Assembly: GCA_933822405.4 (NCBI GenBank)
Contig: CAKOGP040001737.1
Span: 1-22,003, forward strand
DNA from: Cylindrotheca closterium
Lineage: Eukaryota; Bacillariophyta; Bacillariophyceae; Bacillariales; Bacillariaceae
DNA: 22,003 nt
Direction: 5' to 3'
The notes below the pieces were generated by a model. It saw nothing but the letters and a program-made list of their open reading frames with translations. It did no database searches and was not told the origin of the DNA. A program made the translations under genes and the position numbers. Positions within the stretch are counted from its first letter, which is position 1, and every line of letters starts with the position of its first letter. Below are positions 10,290 through 19,440 of this stretch, piece after piece.

Positions 10290-10472
10290 AAATAAAGGTC
10301 ACCGTGCTATTAGATACGCACGCATAGTCTGTACGCAGTAACGTACAGAATCGGTGATGGACCACACACATCATCACAACTTTCTAGATTTCCTTTTACA
10401 AACGTCTATCAACTTTCCTTTACTTTTATCATCCTCCTAGTAAGTCTATCGCTACACAACATATTTTACATT
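10290..10472 (+). repeat. Copia LTR 2, shared by both copies
   Basis: Serves as the 3' LTR of copy 1 and the 5' LTR of copy 2. It follows the purine tract GAGGGGACC of copy 1 and is followed by a leader (10473-10700) matching 8862-9089 at about 96%. It differs from LTR 3 at about six positions. Confidence 0.8.
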
Positions 10473-10700
10473 GTTTATCACGACCCAATAGCTATGAAAG
10501 CAAAAGCTATTCAATGAAATGCATTCAAATGAACGAATTATGAATACGGATACTGCAATATTTTTTAATATGTGCAAAGCCGATTTTGATCGTGTCAATG
10601 GTGCTACATCACTGGTTTCGACCATGTAAAACTCACAAAGGTGTAACGAATGCAACGCCAATACGAACAAACTAACTAAGGAATCACTTTTATAGGCAAA

Positions 10701-11471
10701 ATGGCCGCCGCAATTCCTGTTTTTACGATCTATGATGCCATGATTTTATGTCAAATCCCTGACACTGGTAATTTCCAAGGACAAACTGACGCTCAACGTA
10801 TGGCAGAAGAGCTCTTTGACAACGATTTTGGCACTGCCATGACCAAGTCAATCAAGCAGGTCAACATGGACCTTGCAACGCTTGCATCCTTGACCGCTGT
10901 ACAAGGACGAATTGCATTTGTACAGTGGGTTCGCGATGAAATTCGGATGGGCAGAAACCCTGCACAACACCCTTTTCCAGCTGGAGATACATCTACTCTG
11001 CTGCAGCGATTGAACTTCCATCAAAAGTATGTCAAAGATTCTAAAACTTTAATTGACAATACGGTTCCACCCAAGTGGAGCAAAGAACAACAATGGAAGC
11101 AATGGGTCAAGCTGCTCCGTGACCACCTCCGCGCATATATCGGTGTCAATGGCATCCCTCTTGTTTATGTGGTCCGCGAGAATGCAGCTCAAGACCCAAC
11201 ACCACAAGACGATTTTCTTGACAAATATATCAATATGGCTCTACTTGTTGGAACCGCCTTTATTGTGGATAACAAACAAGTGTTGGCTCTACTGAACAAA
11301 TTTATCATGGGTTGTTCTGAAGCTGAAATGGTAATACAAGCGCTCAATACTACTACTGATGGTAGAGCTGCTTTCTTCGCATTGAAGGCATTTTATGAAG
11401 GTGAAGGCATTTTCGCTCATGATGTCATGGCGGCGGTATTATCGATTAATCATCAAACACGGTATCCCTGA
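10701..11471 (+). pseudogene. Copia Gag, truncated (copy 2)
   Basis: The first 243 residues are those of copy 1 with a single substitution, and only about four nucleotides differ over 730 bp. After the shared ATGG at 11427-11430 the sequence jumps to integrase-tail sequence in another frame, adding about 13 residues before a stop. The C-terminal part of Gag, the protease and the integrase catalytic core are missing. The break is at the same nucleotide as in copy 1, although the joined partner is different. Confidence 0.8.
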
Positions 11472-11808
11472 GCGCCTTTGGGACTTTGTCTTGGACTACG
11501 TGGTTGACACAATGAATGTTACTGTCAATTATTCAAAGTACTCTGATGGTCGGGTACCTTTAGAAATTATAACTGGAATCACGCCAGAAATCACTGAATA
11601 TCTGGATTTCACGATATATGGTTGGGTGTTCTTTCGCAGCAATGGCGGCTTGGGCGTCAATCACATTGGACAATGGCTTGGAGTTTCGCACCGTGTGGGA
11701 CCCATGATGACATATTGGGTTCTCCCAAAGAGCGGTATCCCCATTTCTGTGGATACTGTCCAAATGGTAACCAACGCTGAACAGCAAACTGATTCCGTCA
11801 AACAGTAG
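11431..11808 (+). pseudogene. Copia integrase, C-terminal part (copy 2)
   Basis: The new frame opens exactly at the breakpoint: RRYYRLIIKHGIPERLWDF, then GRVPLEIITGITPEITEYLDF, GWVFFRSNGGLGV and WLGVSHRVGPMMTYWVL. I recognise this as the region after the catalytic core in Copia integrases, which inserts element cDNA into chromosomes. The zinc-binding HHCC domain and the DDE core are deleted. A TAG at 11806-11808 interrupts the frame, which then continues directly as the reverse transcriptase region, so the two were one polyprotein. Confidence 0.8.
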
Positions 11809-13434
11809 ATGCAACGTTGGACAGCTGATGTCTCTAAGATAGTTGACGCTAAATCTACTTACATCAACTGGGGGAAGGAAGACGTTCCTCATCAAATGAT
11901 GTTCGACTTTGACGACGAGAATGACGAATTTATGCGCAATTTTGGTATGCTCATCAACCCAGAGACGCTGGAAGATGGCGACTTTGAGGGGACTGAAGAA
12001 GCTGCAGATGACCTTGATGCCCAAGATTACACCAACATGGAGATTGGTTTACAACGAGGCGCAGAAGGCAAACTCCAAAGGGCAAAGGTGAAACGACGGA
12101 TAGTGGATGAAAATGGAAGACCAATTGGCGTCGCTAGCTCCAACCAATTGCTTGACACAAGACAATATGAAGTGGAGTATGCAGATGGCGGTACTGAAAT
12201 ATTCGCAGCCAATATGCTTGCTGAGAATTTGCTTGCACAGGTTGACGAACACGGACACAAGCACCGACTGATGGAGGAGATTTCGAACCACCGTAAAAAT
12301 GCTAAGGCAATCACAAAGAGTGCGGGATCGATGCTCCTCCCTAGTGGACGGACTCGAAAGCGCCAAACAACTGCTGGCTGGGAACTTCATGTGATCTGGA
12401 AGTACAGATCATCCAATTGGGTAACACTGAATGACATGAAAGAATCCTTTCCCCTTGAGGTTGCAGATTATGCCAACTTAAAGGCTATTGAAGATGAACC
12501 AGCATTTGCATGGCGGGTCCCACATGTACACAAAAAGCGTGATCGTTTTATAAGCAAGGTCAAATCAAAGTATTGGGAACGGACCCACAAATACGGTATC
12601 CGCATCCCAAAATCTGTCAAGGAGGCTATTCAAATTGATCGAGAAAATGGTGATACCTTGTGGCAAGATGCCATCAAAATGGAAATGAAAAACAATCGAG
12701 TTGCCTTTGAGGAATTTGGCGGGGACATCAAAAAGCTAATTGGATACAAACGCATCACTGGTCACATGGTATTTGATGTCAAACTTGGTGAAAACTTCCG
12801 ACAAAAGGCTCAATATTGCGCTGATGGACACAAAACAGAAGCGCCAGCGGCACTGACATACAGCACTGTGGTAGCCCGAGATTATGTGCGAATATTACTC
12901 ACCATTGCAGCATTGAATGGTTTGGATGTCCAGTGCGCTGACATTCAAAATGCTTTCCTCACCGCACCAAATCTTGAAAAGTGTTACATGATTGGGGGCC
13001 CTGAATTTGGAGACGAGGAGGGCAAAACATTCATTGTTAGGCGAGCATTATATGGTTTGAAATCTGCTGCGTTAGCATTCAGGTCCCACCTTGCAGAGAC
13101 ATTAGAGAACTTGGGATTTTACTCATCATATGCTGATCCCGATGTTTGGATGCAAGCAGCTATCAAACCAGACGGGGAAGAATACTACGAATATATTTTG
13201 TGCTATGTTGATGACATCTTGTGCATGTCTGAAAACGCTAAAGATGTTATGGAACAGATAAGCTACAAATTCAAGTTCAAGAAAGACAAGATTGAACAGC
13301 CTGAAAGCTACCTTGGAGCGGTTGTCAAAAGAAAGGTTTTAGACGGTCAGCACATGTGGACTATGTCCAGTTATGACTATGTTACAGCTGCTGTGAAGAA
13401 TGTCAAAGCAACCCTGAAAGACAATCAGAGGTGA
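11809..13434 (+). pseudogene. Copia reverse transcriptase (copy 2)
   Basis: 541 codons open in the same frame as the integrase tail. The RT core is complete: VQCADIQNAFLTAP supplies the first catalytic Asp, RRALYGLKSAALAF is the conserved palm motif, and ILCYVDDILCMS carries the YVDD active site. Residues 1-140 are an acidic linker between integrase and RT; the sequence of the RT domain proper begins around 210. The enzyme copies element RNA into DNA in the particle. The frame ends at TGA 13432-13434 in VKATLKDNQR, and the rest (KKAVTPMN...) follows after a frameshift. The RT itself looks intact, but it has no start of its own in a Copia polyprotein and no complete partners here. Confidence 0.85.
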
Positions 13435-14295
13435 AACTTACCAAAGAAAGCCGTCACTCCAATGAATAGCGATTACACACCAGAGCTAGACGGTTCAAGT
13501 GAGTTAAACGCACATGACCACACATACTTTCAAGAATTGATTGGGGTCTTAAGGTGAGCCACGGAGATCGGACGCGTTGATATTCTACTGGAAGTTTTTC
13601 TTTTGAGTCAATACCAGGCAGGGCCAAGGGAAGGACACATGGAACAATTGTTGCGGATTTTTGCCTACTTGGATCAACACCCAAAGATGACCCTATACTT
13701 TGATTGGAGAATCCCAAACGCAGATTTTTCCGGAGTCAAGTCATCGTACAAAGAGTTCCGTACTCTATACAGAGATGCTGAGGAACAATTGCCATCGAAC
13801 ATGCCAAAACCAAGAGGTAGGTGAGTGGGAAGCTTGGCATACGTTGATGCCTCACATGCAGCGAACAAGAAGACTTGTAGATCGCATACCGGCTATGTCA
13901 TCTTCTTGAATAGGGCGCCTACTGTTTGGCACAGCCGGAGGCAGAATACAGTGGAGGCCAGCACTTTTGGGGCTGAATTCATTGCTCTGTAATCATGTAT
14001 TGAAGCAATTACGCACTTACGCTACAAGTTGCGTATGTTTGGGATCCCACTGGATGAGGAACCAACACAGGTATTGGTGGACAATGAAGCGGTTGTTAAA
14101 AACTCGTCACTGGTAGAATCTACGTTGAACAAAAAGCACAATTCAATTGCTTATCATTATGCACGTTGGAATGTGGCAGCTCAGGTGATTGCAGTTTCAT
14201 GGATTGATGGTGCAATCAATATTGCAGATGCATTTACAAAGAGATTAACACAGATGAGGAGAGAAAACCTTTTTGGTTCTTCTTGGGTTTATTGA
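13435..14295 (+). pseudogene. Copia RT tail and RNase H (copy 2), with three stops
   Basis: One frame carries KKAVTPMNSDYTPEL, LIGVLR-stop-ATEIGRVDI, PREGHMEQLLRIFAYL, AYVDASHAANKKTCRSHTGYVIFL, VEASTFGAEFIAL-stop-SCIEAI and ADAFTKRLTQM. In-frame stops are TGA 13555-13557 (where Copia elements usually have Trp), TGA 13822-13824 and TAA 13990-13992. The RNase H Asp and Glu motifs are otherwise visible. It ends TGA at 14293-14295, followed by TTGAGGGGACC and LTR 3. Confidence 0.8.
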
Positions 14296-14335
14296 GCAAC
14301 CTATGGATCACATTGATCCTTAGGTTGAGGGGACC

Positions 14336-14518
14336 AAATAAAGGTCACCGTGCTATTAGATACGCACGCATAGTCTGTACGCAGTAACGTACAGGATCGG
14401 TGATGGACCACACACATCATCACAACTTTCTAGATTTCCTTTTACAAACGTCTATCAACTTTCCTTTACTTTTATCATCCTCCTAGTAAGTATATTGCTA
14501 CACGACGTATTTTACATT
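14336..14518 (+). repeat. Copia LTR 3
   Basis: Third copy of the LTR, from AAATAAAGG to about TATTTTACATT, where similarity to LTRs 1 and 2 ends and unique flank begins. Confidence 0.8.
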
Positions 14519-14885
14519 TTCATTCAACGACAATGTCTCTTCAATCCAACAGTGATGGATCGGCATTGTACAATTGAAACACTGTAGAAAGGACAAAGCA
14601 AGCAAGTAGTTAGACCGCACACTAATGCACTATTTGATGGACGAAGAGAGTACGTTGAGTTTGACAGATGAAGGCGTTGCTCCTCGTCGTCCTTGCGGAT
14701 GTATTGTACTTGACAAACGCAAAATCATTCTCTTGGGTAGCCTCATTGCAATTCTCATGATCGACAATCAGGTGAAATTTATGACGATCGATGATGATGA
14801 GTATTTTTTTGATTTTTGTGTCAGTCTGCCCCCAGTCGTGTCGAAGGGAGTGTCTGCCATGCGTGCAGTACAAAGGATAATCTGT
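14519..14885. other. Inner flank of the inverted-repeat element, with a possible short reading frame
   Basis: Between LTR 3 and the right inverted repeat. A plus-strand frame from ATG 14625 runs 112 codons to 14963 and ends inside the repeat. It starts MHYLMDEESTLSLTDEG and has one hydrophobic segment, KIILLGSLIAILMI, that could span a membrane. I know no family for it, and its overlap with a repeat argues against a conserved gene. Confidence 0.3.
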
Positions 14886-15092
14886 CCCAAAGCACCCCGG
14901 AGCTTAGAAGGCTATAACTCACGAGCAAAGTGTTCTTTTTTAATGCGACCTGGACAAGATTAAAGCTAAGGATCTAAGCTAGAAGCTTTATATGGGTTAA
15001 ATTTTTATTCTACTGATATCAAATAAGGTACAGTTCTGGCCTCCCCAAATCATGCACTTTTTTGTAGGGCTGAGTGGCGGATGGACCGTTAA
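14886..15092. repeat. Right arm of TTAA-ended terminal inverted repeat
   Basis: Mirror of 8067-8272; ends GGATGGACCGTTAA at 15092. Beyond the TTAA the two flanks show no similarity, so the boundary is sharp. Confidence 0.85.
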
Positions 15093-15438
15093 AACAATCC
15101 AAACGAGCGCCACAAAAATTCCATACTGAATCCTGCGGGAGTTTGGTACGTGGGTTTTGTACCGGCCTTTCTGGATTGCATAACATCCAGTAAAGTTTTG
15201 GGAAATTTGAGTTTTCGTGCAAGGCTTTTGCTTTGCCCATTCCATGTAGATAACAAGTCTTTTAGAATAGTTATTTCCTGTAGAGATGATTATTTCCTAT
15301 TAGACGGATCGGAGATCGCTATGGTTAGTGCCTATGCATGACGACTTGATGGGTCGCATGCTGGCACGGCTGGTTGGCAATCATGGCTTGATGGGCCACA
15401 ACGTTGTCAATCGGTTTGGACGAAGACAAGCAGTCTGA
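15093..15438. other. Non-coding stretch before the DIRS-like element
   Basis: No recognised gene or repeat. The Gag-like frame opens only after a TGA at about 15436, so the left end of the DIRS-like element probably lies in this stretch or just after it, but I found no terminal repeat. Confidence 0.4.
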
Positions 15439-15525
15439 TGTCCGCCAGAACCGATTTCCAACACAGAGATCTCGGACACTGGATCAGCAGTAGAGTCAAT
15501 TCCCGAAGTTGAGTCCTCCGCAAAC

Positions 15526-16197
15526 ATGGTCCACTTGACCGACAGGCACTGTCGCCTGACCTGCAAAATTACAGATATCCATGGTGAGAAGCATCTCTGT
15601 GTCTGTGGAGCACTAGCGAACCTTTGCGGTAGACACTACAAGAAGCGAATCAATCCTACAGGGAAGCACCAACAGGAAGTTGCTTGGTACCAGGCAGTTC
15701 ATCCAAAAAGGGGTGACACAGTGTACGGGAAGGCCGGCTTTGCATTATCCGACAGAGACATGGAACTACGAAAGTTAGACGAGCGTGACCAGATGACTGC
15801 CGCTTTGTAGTTTGTCCAGAACAGTGGAAAGGCGCACCGGGAAAGTCTGGAACTCAGTGCTCTCAAAGAATCCAGGACGGAGGATCCCACCAAGAATCTG
15901 CAAGTTACCTTCGATCAGCTTGAAGTCCGAGCTGGTCCACCCGCAACAGATGCTAATGGACCCCCCCTACCGCCACCACAGCCTTCAACTAAGAACTTCT
16001 ACGGCTTCCTAGATGCCGCCGACAACAGATACAAGGCTTCCAGCATTGACGAAGCTACCGAATACTTTAAGATGGGTTTGGCAATGGACCGCAAGTTCGA
16101 TAATGAACGAGAGTGTGATCTGTGGGTGGCAAGCGGCGGCTCTCCAACGATGGAAGAAACAGAACTCCCCCGGCGCGGCTCCAGGAAACCCAACTAA
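15526..16197 (+). pseudogene. Gag-like ORF1, first part, of the DIRS-like element
   Basis: The frame starting at ATG 15526 (open back to 15439) reads MVHLTDRHCRLTCKI, with a Cys/His-rich start (HLCVCGALANLCGRH, possibly metal-binding). It meets TAG at 15808-15810, then continues in the same frame as FVQNSGKAHRESLELSALKES and FYGFLDAADNRYKASS until TAA at 16195-16197. From about 16150 the coherent sequence moves to the next frame (NSPGAAPGNPTKSPLG), so there is a frameshift. I do not recognise a named domain; position before a retroelement polymerase suggests a structural protein. Confidence 0.5.
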
Positions 16198-16663
16198 GTC
16201 TCCACTTGGAGCCACCACTCCTAAATGAGGCAACCTTGCCGGATCGGGATCCGTTCTACTGGAAACTGACGATGTGATTTCGCTTAGTGAATCTTCGTCT
16301 ACGACTCTTGAGGATGAACGAAAATCAAGGTCGAAGGGGAGATGCGGGAAGGATCACAAGAATAAGGATTCACAAAGACAAGGACATAAAGATAAGAAGA
16401 AGGAAAAGAGGGACAAGGATCGGAAGAAAGGAAAAGGTTGTGGCCGAAAACACGGAAGGCGACGCAGGGGCTCTGACAACTATGATAGCGACCCTTCGTC
16501 GTCCGACAGTTCCTCTTCCTCGTCCGAGTCACCTTACGATGGATGGAGCTCAAGCTCCGACGAAGATTCCGGTGACAGCAGGGCATACAAACGCTCTGAA
16601 CGGCGTAAACGGATCAAGAAGAGATCGAAAAAGTCCAGGAAATCTTGCCGAAACAGTCCCTAG
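16150..16663 (+). pseudogene. Gag-like ORF1, basic and Ser-rich part
   Basis: After a TGA at 16226-16228 the frame reads LLETDDVISLSESSS, then a Lys/Arg/Asp-rich run (KDKKKEKRDKDRKKGKG), a Ser/Asp run (SDPSSSDSSSSSSESP) and a second basic run (RRKRIKKRSKKSRKS), ending at TAG 16661-16663. Such alternating basic and acidic-serine tracts are common in nucleic-acid-binding Gag-type proteins, but composition alone proves nothing. The adjacent frame is also open here because the sequence is repetitive. Confidence 0.45.
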
Positions 16664-16733
16664 AAGATTGTGATCCCACGCACACACATGTTTTTGGGAA
16701 AGGATACCTCGGAAGGAAATCCGAATAAGATTC

Positions 16734-17695
16734 ATGGCCTTGGGGCCGGAGGGACTACACAGCAGGGACTTCACTGAGCTGATGGTAGCTGCAGTTGACG
16801 TCCCTGCTCTACCAGGTACGACTAACATTAATTTGGACACATATGAGACAGAGCTGCTAGTGGATTCTCTATCGTCGGCACTGTTGACGAACGGCAAGGA
16901 AAGTGGAAAGGGAGTCCATCTGGACACCAATTGGAAGAGACCGTCTTGTCACGCCTTGATGCGAGTCAAGAATGGGGAAGGTCTGCTGAAATTGGTTGGG
17001 GTTTGGACAAGGCCAAGACCAGCGCCTTTGGCAACATGTCGCTGTACATCGAGGCCTTCATGGCCAAGCGCAACTATCTGGATGACAAAATCGATGACTA
17101 CTGCAATCAAGGGGCCGTAGTCCGCCTCGTTTACAAAACCTATGGCTACTACAACCAACTTCTTGGTAAGCTGAGGGAACTGCACTACAAGCATTTCCAA
17201 CGGTGGGAAGGAAGTCCCGCTGCGGCTCTCCTGGATCACCATTCAGAAAAGCTCCTCTTCATTCGGTGTAACAGTGTCAACAGGACAGCACATCTTCTAC
17301 GCTCCTACACCTACCTACGGGACGCTGCAGCGGACGGATTCAGTGCCAACGAAGTGATTGAGAGCTTGTGGGAACGAGTATCAGAGATCCACCAGGAAAT
17401 AGAGTCTACCGACACCAATGACGGCTCGCAAAGCGGCGGGGGGAAATCACGCACCACCACTACGAACGATTGGGAACGATCCTGTCCCAAATGTGGCAGC
17501 AAGAAACTACACAATATCTTGCAGAAAGGTCACACGGCTTCAGCTTGTCCCTTATCAGAGCATTCTACTTCGAAAGCTCACAAGATGCGGACGAAGATCC
17601 TCCGTGTCCACACCAAAGACAAGTCCAAAGATGTCAATCAAATCATCAAGGACGTCTCTGAGACGTGGGACACCCCCCAAGAAGGGGAAGATTAA
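16734..17695 (+). pseudogene. Gag-like ORF1, C-terminal part with modified zinc knuckle
   Basis: Coherent sequence starts as LHSRDFTELMVAAVDVPALPG (from ~16745) and shifts frame near 16930 to LDASQEWGRSAEIGWGLDKAKTSAFGNMSLY. From there 254 codons are open to TAA 17693-17695. The segment 16931-17400 is helical in character. Residues CPKCGSKKLHNILQKGH followed by TASAC form a CX2CX12HX4C pattern, a CCHC zinc knuckle with about eight extra residues in the middle, a typical RNA-binding motif at a Gag C-terminus. The stop codon lies inside the 18 bp duplicated target of the LINE-like insertion that follows. Confidence 0.6.
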
Positions 17696-17708
17696 ATCAA
17701 ACCACTCA
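17691..17708 (+). repeat. Target-site duplication, left copy
   Basis: ATTAAATCAAACCACTCA, repeated at 18497-18514 with one mismatch (A/C). Confidence 0.8.
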
Positions 17709-18267
17709 TCCGGCCATCAAACATGCCCTCCTCTCCCTCCTTAAAGGGGTTCGCGATCCATCCCTCCCGTCCATCCGAATGGTACCAGGTCGACTGCGCA
17801 GCGCCTTCCGATCCCAGCAATGCATTGGCTACCAAGGGCTATTGGAAGGACGATTGTCCCGCCAATGGGCCCCGTTGCAGGAGGAATATCTGCAGTCGCG
17901 CGGGAGCCAACGCTCTCCGACCTTATGGGCCTCACGCCTCTTGCATCAGTTGATTTTGCTGGGCTTCCAGTTGTGGGAACATCGGAACTCGGTACAACAC
18001 TCGGAGGACAATGTACAGTTACAAGAGCGCAGCCAACAGGTCAACGACGGGATACACAACCAGTTTGATATGGGTCCAACTGACCTACCTAAGGTTGTCC
18101 AACGCATGCTTTCGGTCAAGCGCCGGACAGTCTTGCACAAACCACTGGTAGATCGTGAGGAGTGGTTGAAGCTGGTGAGGATGGAACGCACGGCCTACCG
18201 CCGCGCTTTGGCGCCTCAACGCCGTATTCTTCATCGCTTCTTCCACCCTGCGGACCACTCCCCTTGA
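17709..18267 (+). pseudogene. C-terminal fragment of a retroelement polyprotein (LINE-like)
   Basis: An uninterrupted frame gives about 185 residues: KHALLSLLKGVRDPSLP, IGYQGLLEGRLSRQWAPLQEEYL, LWASRLLHQLILLGFQLWEHRNSVQHS and a Lys/Arg-rich end (AYRRALAPQRRILHRFF) before TGA 18265-18267. The WEHRN segment is one I associate with the region after RT and RNase H in stramenopile retroelement proteins; this is recognition from memory and needs a profile search. The RT domain itself is absent because of truncation. The frame is intact although the host element is decayed, which fits a younger insertion. Confidence 0.5.
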
Positions 18268-18496
18268 ACAACGTTTCGTGGAAGCAACGCCCCGAAATCA
18301 CCCCGCCACGTTGCGGGTAGAGTCCGAACCATCTGGTTCTGACTAGAGCAACTTCTGATTATCAGACGCCTCACATGGTTCAAACTTGTTGTTGACTCGC
18401 CGCTCCACAGTACTTGACCTTTACAGCCGACCATTCCACCGGCAATCGTATGCGATATCTAGCATTTAATCGATTAATGTTTCAGTTATTATTATT
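17709..18496 (+). mobile_element. 5'-truncated LINE-like retroposon
   Basis: About 790 bp framed by an 18 bp near-perfect direct repeat. It holds only the 3' end of a coding region (to 18267), a ~200 bp 3' UTR, and a short TTA-repeat tail at 18484-18496. A 5' truncation, a simple-repeat tail and a long variable target duplication are the usual marks of target-primed reverse transcription. The insertion landed at the stop codon of the Gag-like gene. Confidence 0.7.
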
Positions 18497-18500
18497 ATTA
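18484..18500 (+). repeat. TTA microsatellite tail
   Basis: Five consecutive TTA units at the right edge of the LINE-like copy, merging into the right target duplication. Confidence 0.7.
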
Positions 18501-18514
18501 AATCCAACCACTCA
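18497..18514 (+). repeat. Target-site duplication, right copy
   Basis: ATTAAATCCAACCACTCA, 17 of 18 bases as at 17691-17708. Confidence 0.8.
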
Positions 18515-18517
18515 AAC

Positions 18518-18635
18518 CTATGATCAAGGACACAGACTAGGTGCCTCGGCACCGGAGGTCAGGTGCTAATTGACGTTTGCAATCAAGGATGCAGGCTAGA
18601 TGCCCTCGCACCGGAGGCCAGATACTAATTGATTG
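18518..18635 (+). repeat. Two tandem ~58 bp units with a hairpin
   Basis: Unit 1 (18518-~18576) and unit 2 (~18577-18635) share ATCAAGGA, a GACTAG/GGCTAG core, CGCACCGGAGG-type sequence and CTAATTGA. Unit 1 contains GGTGCCTCGGCACC, a perfect 6 bp stem with a 2-base loop; in unit 2 the stem is weakened. Identity is about 80%. The position between the Gag-like and polymerase regions suggests an internal control or packaging structure, but this is only a guess. Confidence 0.7.
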
Positions 18636-18757
18636 GACGGATACCTCCTACCTTTCCCTCGCCACAGATACCAATTGCCCCTTCCACAGATCCCGACCCT
18701 CAGCCCCTCAAAGTCCATTACCAATGTGTACCCCTACCATAACATCTAACTGTCTTT

Positions 18758-19440
18758 GTGATTCTTTCCAATTACGTGTTAGGTGAGCATATTCGTATCG
18801 ATGGAATGCATGGAATGGCTACTGGAGTGGAGGTCCGGCAGGTAGTGACGGAAGAGATTGATATACGGAGTATGGGTATTATCGGAGGAGGATGTGAAGT
18901 GATGAGATATGCATGGCCAAAGATCTCAGTTTCATTCTCCATCCGCTATGAGGGAGACAACATTCCCCTCTGCTTCAGTGGACCACCCCTAGTGGGAATT
19001 GGGCCACATCGTTTGAGGCAAAATCTGTTGACAAACTATCCCAAGGACCTACTAGTCATCGAGAGAAGCCATTATTGCCGGCCAACAAAGACACCGCGCA
19101 AGGAAGAGTGGGAACTTTTGATTAGCGGAACACCACCTCTACAACGACCAAGGATTGTTATTGAATCCTGGCAAGCGGACGCGCAACTTTGGAAATTTGG
19201 ACCTGTGAACAAAGCCTCCTGGAAACGATGGAAGACCTGGGTTATGGAACCCAAAGCAAGACAATTGACGCCACAACAGTTGGAGGCGCCATCAACCAAA
19301 GGAGACTTCTCGTCATTCGCACTGCTGCTGAACTTGGACCGCGCTGGACCTGGGATAGCCTGGATAGGGATCTGACGGTCATCCGACCAATGGGGAATCT
19401 TCTCACCCCTCCTGGGCTTGTCCATCGGGACCGATTTTGA
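18758..19440 (+). pseudogene. Degenerate region upstream of the DIRS-like RT
   Basis: Two overlapping frames are open: one gives 205 codons (18758-19375, LGEHIRIDGMHGMATGVEV to GPVNKASWKRWKTWVMEP), the other 83 codons (19189-19440, IWTCEQSLLETMEDLGYGT to LVHRDRF). The second shares its frame with the segment at 19441-19670 and so may be the genuine one, with a frameshift near 19190. I recognise no domain. The region between 18636 and 18757 has no coding signal. Confidence 0.35.

Larger units (their letters stand above)
8679..14518 (+). mobile_element. Tandem pair of Copia elements sharing the middle LTR
   Basis: Three LTR copies in the same orientation (8679, 10290, 14336) frame two internally deleted Copia bodies. 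Copy 1 (8679-~10472) has truncated gag joined to the 3' end of the RNase H region. Copy 2 (10290-14518) has truncated gag joined to an integrase tail, followed by reverse transcriptase and RNase H. The gene order gag-integrase-RT-RNase H identifies Ty1/Copia, and the protein sequences resemble diatom CoDi elements. Both bodies end in a purine tract TTGAGGGGACC before the LTR. The arrangement fits LTR-LTR recombination between elements or insertion of one into the LTR of another. An ATTCA occurs just left of the first LTR (8673) and again just right of the last, a weak candidate target duplication. Confidence 0.85.

Noticed and set aside
8067..15092. An autonomous piggyBac element
   Set aside because: No transposase frame is visible inside and the termini are not the usual ones; only the TTAA boundaries fit.
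16299..16586. Minus-strand frame opposite the basic/Ser-rich region
   Set aside because: Open because the plus strand is low-complexity; the plus strand shows the coherent Gag-like context.
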